A stretch of 64,000 nucleotides of DNA from positions 125,743 through 189,742 of the forward strand of contig JAQDWB010000002.1 of NCBI GenBank assembly GCA_027673765.1, given 5' to 3'. Positions 35,914-43,432 of the stretch are shown here, piece after piece; positions within the stretch are counted from its first letter, which is position 1, and each line of letters opens with the position of its first letter. The translations under genes and the position numbers were made by a program. The notes under the pieces are model-generated. The model had not been told where the DNA came from. It did no database searches and was given only the letters and a program-made list of their open reading frames with translations. This DNA is from Coriobacteriaceae bacterium AM113-163. Its GTDB lineage: Bacteria > Actinomycetota > Coriobacteriia > Coriobacteriales > Coriobacteriaceae.

Positions 35914-35942
35914 ACGAAACCGATTTCGTAAACCGATTTCGG
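35914..35942 (+). promoter_or_regulatory. Two LacI-type operators upstream of kdgK
   Basis: ACGAAACCGATTTCGT (35914-35929) is a near-perfect dyad, and AAACCGATTTCGG (35930-35942) repeats its core. A TATACT at 35898-35903 is a candidate -10 (TTGCAA lies 15 bases upstream of it), so a bound repressor would block the start of transcription toward kdgK. The divergent LacI gene is the natural binder. Confidence 0.65.
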
Positions 35943-35945
35943 CGA

Positions 35946-36003
35946 GCGTTGGCACGGAGGTGCAAAGATGCACCCTACCGTCTTGGCACCTCCGTGCCAA
36001 CGC
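35946..36003 (+). promoter_or_regulatory. 18-bp leader hairpin of kdgK
   Basis: GCGTTGGCACGGAGGTGC (35946-35963) is perfectly complementary to 35986-36003, with a 22-base loop. It lies in the untranslated leader, 43 bases before the kdgK start. There is no T-run, so it is not a plain terminator. It may stabilise the mRNA or serve as a binding site. Confidence 0.65.
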
Positions 36004-36046
36004 CATATCAAAGGTGTACGCACGAGCAAGAAGGAGCTGCGCGACC

Positions 36047-37081
36047 ATGGGTAAAACGGTTCTTACCTTCGGCGAGATCATGATGAGGCTCTCGCCCAAA
36101 GATCACTTGCGCATTGAACAGGCCACCGAGTTTGACGTTCGCTACGGCGGCGCCGAGGCCAACACCGCGCTTTCCCTGGCCTATCAGGGCGACAAGGCCG
36201 CTTACGTCTCCGTTGTTCCGGCCAACCGCCTGGGCGAGTGCGCCCTTCGCTCGCTGAAGGCTTACGGCGTCGACACCACGCGCGTCGTGCGCCAGGGCGA
36301 CCGTCTTGGCTCCTATGTGTTTGAGGTTGGCGCCTCGCAGCGCGGCAACGGCTGCGTCTACGACCGCAAGTATTCCGCCATCAACATGGCCAAGCGCGAC
36401 GTCTTTGATTGGGACGAAATCCTCAAGGGCGTCGATGTCTTCTACTTCTCTGGCGTGACTCCCGCCGTGTCCGACGAGATGGCCGCTGCCTGCAAGGATG
36501 CCCTCACCGCTTGCCGCGCCAAGGGCATCACCACCGTGTGCGACGTGAACTATCGCGGCAAGATGTGGTCGCCCGAGAAGTCGCAGGCAACCATGAAGGA
36601 GCTCCTGCCACTCGTCGACATCTGCATCGCCAACGACGAGGACGCACCCGCCGGCCTTGGTATGACCTGCGTCTCCGGCTCCCTTGCCCACGGAATCGAG
36701 GAGCGCGACACCTACGTCGAGATGGCCCGTCAGATCTGCGCCGAGTACGGTTGCAAGAAGGTCGCCTCGGTCGTCCGCAACATCTCCTGCGTCGAGCGCT
36801 CCATCTGGATGGGCATGCTCTTTGACGCCGAGAGCGGCGAGCACTGGTTCTCCCCTGCTCACGACGTGCATGTGCTCGAGGGCGTTGCCGCCGGCGACGC
36901 TTTCAACGCCGGCCTCGTCCATGCCCTCATCAACGACTTTGACCCGCAGGACGCCGTCAACTACGCCATCGCGGCCTCGATCCTCAAGCTCACCATCAAG
37001 GGCGATTCCAATCTGGTGACCGCCGACGAGATCGCCGCTGTGGCCAACGCCGCCGACGGTGGCACCCGCGTCGCCCGTTAA
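36047..37081 (+). CDS. kdgK: 2-keto-3-deoxygluconate kinase
   Basis: A PfkB-family sugar kinase that phosphorylates KDG with ATP. The 344-aa sequence has the substrate-binding start (GEIMMRLSPKDHLRIEQATEF and GGAEANTALSLA) and the late catalytic motif GVAAGDAFNAGLVHAL. AAGGAG lies ten bases before ATG 36047. Longer frames run into the leader hairpin. It is followed by kdgA, and together they convert KDG to pyruvate and glyceraldehyde 3-phosphate. The uronate genes further right feed it. Confidence 0.92.
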   Translation: MGKTVLTFGEIMMRLSPKDHLRIEQATEFDVRYGGAEANTALSLAYQGDKAAYVSVVPANRLGECALRSLKAYGVDTTRVVRQGDRLGSYVFEVGASQRGNGCVYDRKYSAINMAKRDVFDWDEILKGVDVFYFSGVTPAVSDEMAAACKDALTACRAKGITTVCDVNYRGKMWSPEKSQATMKELLPLVDICIANDEDAPAGLGMTCVSGSLAHGIEERDTYVEMARQICAEYGCKKVASVVRNISCVERSIWMGMLFDAESGEHWFSPAHDVHVLEGVAAGDAFNAGLVHALINDFDPQDAVNYAIAASILKLTIKGDSNLVTADEIAAVANAADGGTRVAR

Positions 37082-37336
37082 TTCGTTCCCCATTCCGCGG
37101 ACTGCAGCTTTCCATACCCATACCTCTGCAGCCCGCTCCCCGATTCCTCCGGCCAGGTAGAACCACTTAGTCCCATTCCGGTTTTGTCTGGCATTCCTTC
37201 ACGACTGGCCTCGTAGCCGGTTCCGAAATTGCTTGAACCCCAAGCAGTGCCTCCGATAACCAATCCGGAACCGGCTCATGGCCAATCTTCTTTGGCAATC
37301 ACGCGCCCGTGCGCGCCTCACATCGAAAGGAACACC

Positions 37337-37978
37337 ATGTTCGATCAGTTCTACACCACGCTTGAATCCCTGGGCATCGTGCCGGTCGTCGTGCTCGACA
37401 AGGTCGAGGACGCCGCTCCGCTCGCTCACGCCCTTATGGCAGCTGGTATGAAGTCCGCCGAGGTCACCTTCCGCACCGCCTGCGCCGCCGAGTGCATCAC
37501 CGCTATGGCCGCCGCCGAGCCCGAGATGTGCGTTGGCGCCGGCACCGTCCTGACCGTCGAGCAGGTTGAGCAGGCCCGCGCCGCCGGCGCCAAGTTCATC
37601 GTCTCCCCGGGTTACAACGAGGACGTCGTGAAGCACTGCATCGACATCGACCTGCCCGTCCTCCCCGGCACCGTGACCCCCTCCGAGGTCACCGCCGCCG
37701 AGAACCTCGGCCTCAAGGTCACCAAGTTCTTCCCCGCGGCCCAGTATGGCGGCCTGAACACCATCAAGGCCCTCGCCGCTCCGTTTGTCGGCCATCGCTT
37801 TATGCCCACCGGCGGCGTGAGCACCGCCAACGTCGAGGAGTACCTGAGCTCCAGCGCCATCATCGCCTGCGGTGGCACCTGGATGGTCAAGCCGGCCCTG
37901 TTCGCCGACGGCGACTTCTCCAAGGTCGAGCAGATCGCCCGCGAGGCCATGGACGTCGTCAAGAAGGTCCGCGGCTAA
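37337..37978 (+). CDS. eda: 2-dehydro-3-deoxyphosphogluconate (KDPG) aldolase
   Basis: A 213-aa class I aldolase splitting KDPG into pyruvate and glyceraldehyde 3-phosphate. The Glu of SAEVTFRT and the Schiff-base Lys of VTKFFPAAQ are in place, with the phosphate-binding MPTGGV. The ATG at 37337 is preceded by GAAAGGA, and earlier in-frame ATGs give a non-conserved extension. It is 255 bases after kdgK, with a gap that holds no gene and no clear terminator, so the two may be co-transcribed. Confidence 0.95.
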   Translation: MFDQFYTTLESLGIVPVVVLDKVEDAAPLAHALMAAGMKSAEVTFRTACAAECITAMAAAEPEMCVGAGTVLTVEQVEQARAAGAKFIVSPGYNEDVVKHCIDIDLPVLPGTVTPSEVTAAENLGLKVTKFFPAAQYGGLNTIKALAAPFVGHRFMPTGGVSTANVEEYLSSSAIIACGGTWMVKPALFADGDFSKVEQIAREAMDVVKKVRG

Positions 37979-38051
37979 CCCTGCCGCCTGAGACGGGGTG
38001 AAATGGTGGATTTTCTGCTTGACTTCCCCGCTTGACTCGCTCTCTATCGTG

Positions 38052-38079
38052 GGGGCGCGACCGAGGCCGCGCCCCTTTA
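38052..38079 (+). terminator. Probable terminator of kdgK-eda
   Basis: GGGGCGCG (38052-38059) pairs with CGCGCCCC (38068-38075) and is followed by TTTAA. The stem is short but very GC-rich, 74 bases after the eda stop. The T-run is short. Confidence 0.6.
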
Positions 38080-38082
38080 AAA

Positions 38083-38175
38083 CGGCTCGGGTGCGCGCCG
38101 TTTCCGTCACGGACAAGAACCGAAACCGTCTTGTATGCTGATAGAACGTGACGGAAGCGACACGCACCCGAGCCG
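38083..38175 (+). repeat. Two-tier long hairpin between eda and the YczE-like gene
   Basis: The outer stem CGGCTCGGGTGCG (38083-38095) pairs with 38163-38175. The inner stem TTCCGTCACG (38102-38111) pairs with 38147-38156. The two tiers enclose about 35 bases containing TTGTATGCTGATAG. The two-tier stem spans 93 bases and is followed by CTTTGTTTAT. It could be a backup terminator, a mobile palindrome or a structured RNA. Confidence 0.55.
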
Positions 38176-38242
38176 CTTTGTTTATGCGGCTGGCAGGCGC
38201 ACTCAACTAAGCCACTTCGACAAAAGCCATGTCACCCAAACA

Positions 38243-38306
38243 GCTGCGGCGCCGTCTGGAGGAATGGATCCTTGCTTCCGATCTTTCCCCCAAGCGGCGC
38301 CGCAGC
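38243..38306 (+). promoter_or_regulatory. Hairpin in the leader of the YczE-like gene
   Basis: GCTGCGGCGCCG (38243-38254) and CGGCGCCGCAGC (38295-38306) form a perfect 12-bp stem with a 40-base loop, followed by CTTTACT. It lies 41 bases before the start at 38347. An attenuator or ligand-sensing leader is possible. Confidence 0.5.
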
Positions 38307-38346
38307 CTTTACTGCATCTCCCAAATTCCGAAAGGAAGGTCACGAC

Positions 38347-39024
38347 ATGCGGCCGCTCATCGTAATGAATGGCGAGAATATAGATTGGTTCCACACAGTC
38401 ATCAGGATGCTCATGTATCTTGCCGGCGTTGCCATCTTGGCACTCGGCATGAGTCTCCAGACGGCATCCGGCTTGGGAGTCGCTGCGCTCACGTGCTTTG
38501 CCACAACCCTATCCATGCTCACCGGCAAGACACTCGGCTTTTGGATCACTGCTACCTATGTCGCCTACATCCTGGCGCAATTGGCCATCTTGCGACGCGA
38601 GTTCCAGCCGCGCATTTTGCTCGAGCTGTGCTTCTCGACGCTCATCGGCGGCTTCACCGATTTCTTCATGGCGGTCAACCCACTGCATCCCACGGCACTC
38701 CCCGCACAGGTTGCGACCATGCTGCTCTCCCTCGCTGTCACCGCATTTGGCGTAAGTCTCGTCGTCAACATGGGCGTTGTCCCCAACGCGCCCGACGGCT
38801 TGGTGCAGGTCATTGCCGAAAAGCTTAAACGCCGCTTTGGCGACGTAAAAGTCGTGTTCGACTGCTCACATGTCGCCGTGTCCCTCATTCTGTCGCTCGC
38901 GCTCATGCACAACCTAGGCGGCTTTGGCGTGACCACAGCCATCTCGGCGCTGTTCTTGGGCCACGTCATCAACGTCGCCAACAAGCTCTTCGCCCAGCAC
39001 TTTATCCGCGCGGCATTCGGATAA
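38347..39024 (+). CDS. YczE/YitT-like integral membrane protein
   Basis: A 225-aa protein with five to six hydrophobic segments. It resembles the YczE/YyaS family (VAILALGMSLQTASGLGVAALTC near the start, a central GVVPNAPDGLVQVIAE). Function in this family is unknown, and transport is usually assumed. AAAGGAAGG precedes ATG 38347. Its leader has two strong hairpins, so expression may be controlled at RNA level. A link to uronate metabolism is only by position. Confidence 0.7.
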   Translation: MRPLIVMNGENIDWFHTVIRMLMYLAGVAILALGMSLQTASGLGVAALTCFATTLSMLTGKTLGFWITATYVAYILAQLAILRREFQPRILLELCFSTLIGGFTDFFMAVNPLHPTALPAQVATMLLSLAVTAFGVSLVVNMGVVPNAPDGLVQVIAEKLKRRFGDVKVVFDCSHVAVSLILSLALMHNLGGFGVTTAISALFLGHVINVANKLFAQHFIRAAFG

Positions 39025-39124
39025 TAGCACCACCGTAAGAACCCGCGAACAGCGCTATACGTTGCTATATCTCACTAACGTTGCTATATCTTGCTATAAA
39101 TCTACCGCTGCCAGCCAACATACA

Positions 39125-39158
39125 ACAGGCCCCAAGCGGGCAAAGGCTTGGGGCCTGT
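39125..39158. terminator. Hairpin between convergent genes
   Basis: ACAGGCCCCAAGC (39125-39137) and its complement (39146-39158) make a perfect 13-bp stem with an 8-base loop between two genes that face each other. T-runs are poor on both sides, so it is a likely but not typical bidirectional terminator. Confidence 0.6.
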
Positions 39159-39180
39159 CTTGCAATATGGTTCTTTTGGC

Positions 39181-40434
39181 CTATGCGCGCTCGTATTTCG
39201 TGGAACGCCCAGTCCCCCGCTTTACAACCGCTTTCCGCCCAATCAGTGATTCAAGCGCCGTCAACGCACGCGCGCGGCTCAACCCCGTCTGCTGCTCAAT
39301 CTCGCCCCGCGACATTATTCGTCCGACCGACAAAGCCTTGAGAACCTGGGCCTCTTCCTCAGACCCCTCAAAGGCATCGATAACGGGCAATGTGACGGTC
39401 ACCATGCCGCCGCGAACATCAAATACCGGTCGGCTTAAAGAATCTCGATACGCACGCCTGATTCGCGCGATTCCCGTGCCAAATTTCTCGATGTAATCCA
39501 GCTTTAAAAAGACCTCGGCGACAATTGGGTTTCTGAGCACGGATATCTGCCCATACAGGTATTGTTCCGTCGTCAAACCGGCGGGCAGCGATCCGGGCGA
39601 AGTGACAACGACGCGATCGTCGTACAGGGCAATTTGAACATTCGCTCGAACGTCCCACGTCCGATGCACCAAAGCGTTTGCAACGGCTTCGCGAAACGCC
39701 TCGAGAGGAATTCGATCAGTTTGGACGCGTTCCATCCCTTCGATACGTTCATAACGGTAGTAGCGTGCAAACATAGCCACCGCCCTGTCCACCTGTTCAA
39801 TGGCGGATACATTTGTCGCCGACTCACGATCCAAGATCACATCCTCGGTATCACCAAAACGGACGCAGTCGATGCCAGGAAAATCATTCTTATCCGCCAA
39901 AATCGCCGCAGCGTTGGTATAGCCGACCTTGCCGAGCAAGCGAAGCGTGCGCATAATATCCGACGTTAGCTCAGATATGCCGAGATGTTCGACACACTTT
40001 TGTTCGAGCGTGCAAAAACTCAAGTCCTGGCAAGTCGACGCGAGCGCGTCGAACGTTACGTTGCTGCCTTCGAGCGTCAACCTGCCATACTCAAACCGGT
40101 CGACCTCCACCGTTGCCGAATCGTTTCGCCTGTAGGCCTTTCCCTTGCTTCGATAGGGTTTGTCCTGTCCCTCATAAACCGTAAGGATTACGGTCCCGTG
40201 TTTCTCATCGGGCTCGAGCGTGTAACGGGGAGCGGGATCCAAGCTGTCATTAATCATGTTCTCAATGCGGAGACACTCTGCGACCGGATCTGCAAGGCCG
40301 ACAGCCACGCCCTCGTCATCAACGCCAAACTCAATCTTGCCCGTCCCGTAGTTTGCATAAGCGCTAACCGTTTTAAGAAACGTCGGCGTAACGCTTTCCT
40401 TGTATTCGACTGTAGGGCTCTCTCTAACAACCAT
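39181..40434 (-). CDS. AlbA_2 (Schlafen)/HATPase-type transcriptional regulator
   Basis: A 417-aa cytoplasmic protein with the AlbA_2/Schlafen domain first (VEYKESVTPTFLKTVSAYANYGTGKIEFGVDDEG). An ATPase-like HATPase_c_4 region follows (EAVANALVHRTWD..VQIALYDDRVVVTSPGSLP), then a C-terminal winged helix (MSRGEIEQQTGLSRARALTALE). Such proteins regulate transcription or join defence loci, and the ligand is unknown. I prefer ATG 40434 because AGAGG lies eight bases upstream. The ATG at 40461 lies only ten bases after a TATAAT and would be leaderless. Two ACGAAAAC/GTTTTCGT dyads upstream suggest autoregulation. Confidence 0.78.
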   Translation of the reverse strand: MVVRESPTVEYKESVTPTFLKTVSAYANYGTGKIEFGVDDEGVAVGLADPVAECLRIENMINDSLDPAPRYTLEPDEKHGTVILTVYEGQDKPYRSKGKAYRRNDSATVEVDRFEYGRLTLEGSNVTFDALASTCQDLSFCTLEQKCVEHLGISELTSDIMRTLRLLGKVGYTNAAAILADKNDFPGIDCVRFGDTEDVILDRESATNVSAIEQVDRAVAMFARYYRYERIEGMERVQTDRIPLEAFREAVANALVHRTWDVRANVQIALYDDRVVVTSPGSLPAGLTTEQYLYGQISVLRNPIVAEVFLKLDYIEKFGTGIARIRRAYRDSLSRPVFDVRGGMVTVTLPVIDAFEGSEEEAQVLKALSVGRIMSRGEIEQQTGLSRARALTALESLIGRKAVVKRGTGRSTKYERA

Positions 40435-40471
40435 ACGCCCAGCCTCTTCGTTTCGTACCATTCATGACCGT

Positions 40472-40530
40472 ATTATAAGACGAAAACCGTTTTCGTACAG
40501 ATTAATAGAAGACGAAAACGGTTTTCGTCT
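40472..40530 (-). promoter_or_regulatory. TATAAT box with two ACGAAAAC/GTTTTCGT operators
   Basis: The minus strand has TATAAT at 40477-40472. Two palindromes with half-site ACGAAAAC follow upstream, at 40480-40496 and 40510-40530, with centres 32 bases apart, about three helix turns. One lies in the spacer of the promoter and one just upstream, ideal for repression. The gene 39181-40434 itself carries a DNA-binding domain. Confidence 0.65.
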
Positions 40531-40721
40531 TGATTTGCGTCCGAAATGAGAATGGAAACTGCGCTTTCGTACGCTTATTACCAAACGCAAACTATTTTCG
40601 TTCGGCAATACGTCAACAATCCGGACGAAAAAGGCCCCGAGCTCGTGAGTGAACTGGGGGCGTCTGCACCACCTGGGCAGCACAACAACCCCTATTTCAT
40701 CGCGACTTATGGGGGAAACGA

Positions 40722-41414
40722 TTAGATGGCCGAGTCTTTGGACAGCTCAAAATAGTCGGGATGCAGGGCGATAACCGGGCCCTGCTCCTCGGGCATCAGG
40801 TGCAGGTGCGTCTCTGCCAGATAGCTCGCCGCGTCGGTATCGCCCCTCTTAATGGCCTCGAGAATCCGGCGATGCTGCCGACGAATCGGCTCCCAATCCA
40901 GATCCTGCGACACCATACGCAACCAGTTGTATCGCTCAAAATGCGTGTTGACGCTCTTCATCCAATCCCACAACATGTGACGGCCAGCAATCACGAAACA
41001 CGTCTCATGGAACAGGTTATCCAGGTCGAAAAAGCGACGCGTTTCGCTATGGTCGAGCGACTCGGACTCGGCAAGAATCTGCTCGAGCCGATGCTTTTGC
41101 TCGGGTGAAGCGGCCGAACAGCATTTTATGAGTACGCTTCTTTCGAGTTTCTCGCGCAAGAAACAGGCATTCTCGGCGTGTTCCATGCTGATCTTAGAGA
41201 CGTAGGTGCCGCTCTTGGGACGCGTTTCCACCAGCTCTTGCTCGCGCAGGCGCACAAAGGACTCGCGAATGGGCGTGCGTCCGATCCCCGTCTCCTTTTC
41301 CAGACCAATCGCCGAAAGGCGTGTGCCGGGCTTGAGCTCGGCATAGATGATCTTGGAGCGCAGTGCGTTGTATGCCTGATCTTGCAGGCTCTGATAATGC
41401 TGGTGTTGTTCCAT
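40722..41414 (-). CDS. GntR-family (FadR/FCD type) regulator
   Basis: A 230-aa regulator with an N-terminal winged helix (LRSKIIYAELKPGTRLSAIGLEKETGIGRTPIRESFVRL) and a C-terminal FCD ligand domain with metal-binding His residues (DLDNLFHETCF and RRQHRRILEAI). Relatives such as UxuR and ExuR respond to uronates. It is divergent from the kduD-like/RpiB-like uronate genes 388 bases away, so a uronate or its product is a likely signal. The direct target is not shown. Confidence 0.85.
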   Translation of the reverse strand: MEQHQHYQSLQDQAYNALRSKIIYAELKPGTRLSAIGLEKETGIGRTPIRESFVRLREQELVETRPKSGTYVSKISMEHAENACFLREKLERSVLIKCCSAASPEQKHRLEQILAESESLDHSETRRFFDLDNLFHETCFVIAGRHMLWDWMKSVNTHFERYNWLRMVSQDLDWEPIRRQHRRILEAIKRGDTDAASYLAETHLHLMPEEQGPVIALHPDYFELSKDSAI

Positions 41415-41684
41415 AAAGCCCTCGAATGAAGCTCACGGTTTGTCGAATATCACCACGTAATACTATCGCATCCCGCGGCGCTCCCCGCACAGGTTATGAG
41501 CATGTCGCCTCCCCTTCGAGCCGCAGATGGCAAGCATGGCCACAAAGCGCGCAAGCCCACCGCGGCACACGATGCGATGTGTTTGCACCTGCCCTACAAC
41601 CGCAACATGATTGCGGAGAGTGCACAGGCACAGAGCGAATGGCGGGCATCGCGACAATCGGCCACAACCGTTCGCCTTTTAAAA
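41415..41684. other. Intergenic region between GntR and kduD-like genes
   Basis: I see no gene here that I trust, although a frame is open through it toward kduD. It must hold the GntR promoter. The kduD side contains two GTGAACGTT-type operators, listed separately. Confidence 0.4.
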
Positions 41685-41696
41685 GTGAACGTTCCC
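41685..41696 (+). promoter_or_regulatory. Uronate-regulon operator, kduD site 1
   Basis: GTGAACGTTCCC matches 10 of 12 positions of the palindrome GTGAACGTTCAC found upstream of the symporter and uxaC. It lies 106 bases before the kduD start. Confidence 0.6.
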
Positions 41697-41774
41697 CTGA
41701 TTCTAGGAAAAGCTGCGAGTAAATTCCTCTGCTTCTCCTATACTGAGCTTGTATTAGAAGTAGGACTCATAAAG

Positions 41775-41786
41775 ATGAACGTTTCT
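41775..41786 (+). promoter_or_regulatory. Uronate-regulon operator, kduD site 2
   Basis: ATGAACGTTTCT shares TGAACGTT with the regulon palindrome and lies just before the ribosome binding site, 16 bases before the start. A TATACT at 41739-41744 lies between the two sites and is a candidate -10. Confidence 0.5.
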
Positions 41787-41801
41787 TTAGGAAGGATTGC
41801 T

Positions 41802-42611
41802 ATGTCTGATCTTATGGACAGCTTCCGCCTAGATGGCAAAGTCGCGCTCGTGACCGGTGCCACCTACGGTATTGGCATGGCCATTGCCGAGGCACTCGGT
41901 GAGGCCGGGGCCAAGATTGCCTTTAACGCCCGTCACGCCGACAAAGTCGCCGAGGCCGAAAAGCACTACCGTGAGCTGGGCTTTGATGCTCACGGCTATG
42001 TTGCCGACGTCACCGACGAGACCGTCGTCGCCGAGCTCATAGCCAAGATCGAGGCAGATTTTGGCACCACGCCCGACATCCTGGTCAACAACGCCGGCGT
42101 CATCCAGCGCACCCCGATGCTCGACATGAGTGCAGAGGACTTCCGCCGCGTCGTCGATATCGACCTCAACGCACCGTTTATCGTGTCCAAGGCCTGCCTG
42201 CCCGGCATGATCGCCAAGGGCCACGGCAAGATCATCAATATCTGCTCGATGATGAGCGAACTGGGTCGCGAGACCATCGCCGGCTATGCCGCCGCCAAGG
42301 GCGGACTCAAGATGCTCACCAAGAACATCTGCTCCGAGTTCGGCGAGGCCAACATCCAGTGCAACGGCATTGGGCCCGGCTATATCGCCACGCCGCAAAC
42401 CGCACCGCTGCGCGAGACGCAGCCCGACGGCAGCCGCCACCCATTTGACCAGTTCATCATTGCCAAGACGCCGGCGGCCCGTTGGGGCACGCCCGAGGAC
42501 CTGAAGGGTCCCGCTGTGTTCCTGGCTTCCGACGCATCGAACTTTGTCAACGGGCACATTCTGTACGTCGATGGCGGCATCCTGGCCTACATCGGCAAGC
42601 AGCCACAGTAA
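41802..42611 (+). CDS. kduD: KduD/gluconate 5-dehydrogenase-like SDR oxidoreductase
   Basis: A 269-aa short-chain dehydrogenase with the cofactor loop TGATYGIGMAIAEAL, NNAGV and the catalytic Ser-Tyr-Lys (CSMMSELGRETIAGYAAAKGG). The ending DGGILAYIGKQ is typical of the gluconate 5-dehydrogenase/KduD group. With the RpiB-like isomerase next door, it most likely reduces 2,5-diketo-3-deoxygluconate to KDG, as in the streptococcal DhuD/DhuI pair. A 102-residue upstream extension of the frame is not conserved, and GGAAGG precedes ATG 41802. Two regulon operators lie upstream. Confidence 0.85.
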   Translation: MSDLMDSFRLDGKVALVTGATYGIGMAIAEALGEAGAKIAFNARHADKVAEAEKHYRELGFDAHGYVADVTDETVVAELIAKIEADFGTTPDILVNNAGVIQRTPMLDMSAEDFRRVVDIDLNAPFIVSKACLPGMIAKGHGKIINICSMMSELGRETIAGYAAAKGGLKMLTKNICSEFGEANIQCNGIGPGYIATPQTAPLRETQPDGSRHPFDQFIIAKTPAARWGTPEDLKGPAVFLASDASNFVNGHILYVDGGILAYIGKQPQ

Positions 42612-42641
42612 GAAAACTGAAAAACTGAAAGGTTAACTCAA

Positions 42642-43283
42642 ATGAAGATCGCACTTATCAACGAGAACTCTCAGAACTCTAAGAACCCAATGATCGAGGC
42701 CGCACTTAAGAAGGTTGTTGAGCCCATGGGCCACACCGTCTTTAACTATGGCATGTATGCCGACGCCGACTCCAAGCCCCTCACCTACGTGCAGAACGGC
42801 ATTCTTGCCGCCGTGCTGCTGAACTCCGGCGCCGCCGACTACGTCGTGACTGGCTGCGGCACCGGCGAGGGCGCCATGCTCGCCTGCAACTCCTTCCCCG
42901 GAGTGCTGTGCGGCCATGTTGCCGACCCGCTTGACGCCTACACCTTTGCTCAGGTCAACGATGGCAACGCCGTCGCCATGCCCTTCGCTCTCAAGAACGG
43001 TTGGGGCCAGGAGCTCAACCTCGAGTACACCTTCGAGAAGCTCTTTGGCTTTGGCTCGGGCAACGGCTACCCCGCCGAGCGCGTTGAGCCCGAGCAGCGC
43101 AACAAGAAGATCCTCGATGGCGTGCGCGCTGTGACCATGCGTCCGCTCGTCGACGTCCTGGGCGAGATCGACCAGGACCTGGTGAAGGGCGCACTTGCCG
43201 GCGAGCACTTCCAGGAGTACTTCTTTGCTAACGCCACCGACGAGGCCATCATCGCCAAGGTCAAGGAGATCTTGGGCCTCTAA
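42642..43283 (+). CDS. RpiB/LacAB-family isomerase, probable 5-keto-4-deoxyuronate isomerase (DhuI type)
   Basis: A 213-aa protein of the RpiB/LacA/LacB fold (MKIALINENSQNSKNP, GTGEGAMLACNSFPGVLCG), longer than RpiB itself (about 150). It lies 30 bases after the kduD-like gene. In streptococci an RpiB-like enzyme (DhuI) next to a KduD-like one isomerises unsaturated uronates from glycosaminoglycans, replacing the unrelated KduI. That role fits well with the GH105 and GH28 genes here. Substrate is inferred. Confidence 0.78.
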   Translation: MKIALINENSQNSKNPMIEAALKKVVEPMGHTVFNYGMYADADSKPLTYVQNGILAAVLLNSGAADYVVTGCGTGEGAMLACNSFPGVLCGHVADPLDAYTFAQVNDGNAVAMPFALKNGWGQELNLEYTFEKLFGFGSGNGYPAERVEPEQRNKKILDGVRAVTMRPLVDVLGEIDQDLVKGALAGEHFQEYFFANATDEAIIAKVKEILGL

Positions 43284-43308
43284 TCGCACGACTCATCGCA
43301 GCCAACGC

Positions 43309-43350
43309 AAGCGGCGCCCGCCCCGAAGCCCGGGGCGCCCGCCGCTTTTT
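43309..43350 (+). terminator. Intrinsic terminator of the kduD-like/RpiB-like genes
   Basis: The outer stem AAGCGGCG/CGCCGCTT (43309-43316, 43340-43347) and inner stem CGCCCCG/CGGGGCG (43319-43325, 43331-43337) are followed by TTTTT. It is 26 bases after the stop. Confidence 0.88.
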
Positions 43351-43369
43351 GCTATCGAATGGTGCAGAG

Positions 43370-43432
43370 GGGTCAGATACCTAGGCACCACGTTGGTGCA
43401 AAGCAGCCTGTCCCCCTAGCTCCAGGGGTTGA
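43370..43432 (-). repeat. Degenerate hairpin after the flavin oxidoreductase gene
   Basis: GCACCA/TGGTGC (43385-43390, 43394-43399) forms a short stem, followed by AGCCTGTCCCCC, a motif shared with the family B loop and repeat C. It is directly behind the stop codon at 43433. It is probably a decayed relative of those repeats. Confidence 0.35.

Noticed and set aside
35960..36046. Upstream extension of kdgK through the leader hairpin
   Set aside because: The extra 29 codons match no kinase N-terminus and come from the hairpin; AAGGAG before 36047 and the conserved start GKTVLTFGE decide for the shorter form.
37978..38346. Small protein gene starting near 38229 (MSPKQLRRRL...)
   Set aside because: The frame overlaps the YczE-like gene out of phase and its Arg-rich start comes from the GC palindrome. 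A leader hairpin explains the sequence better.
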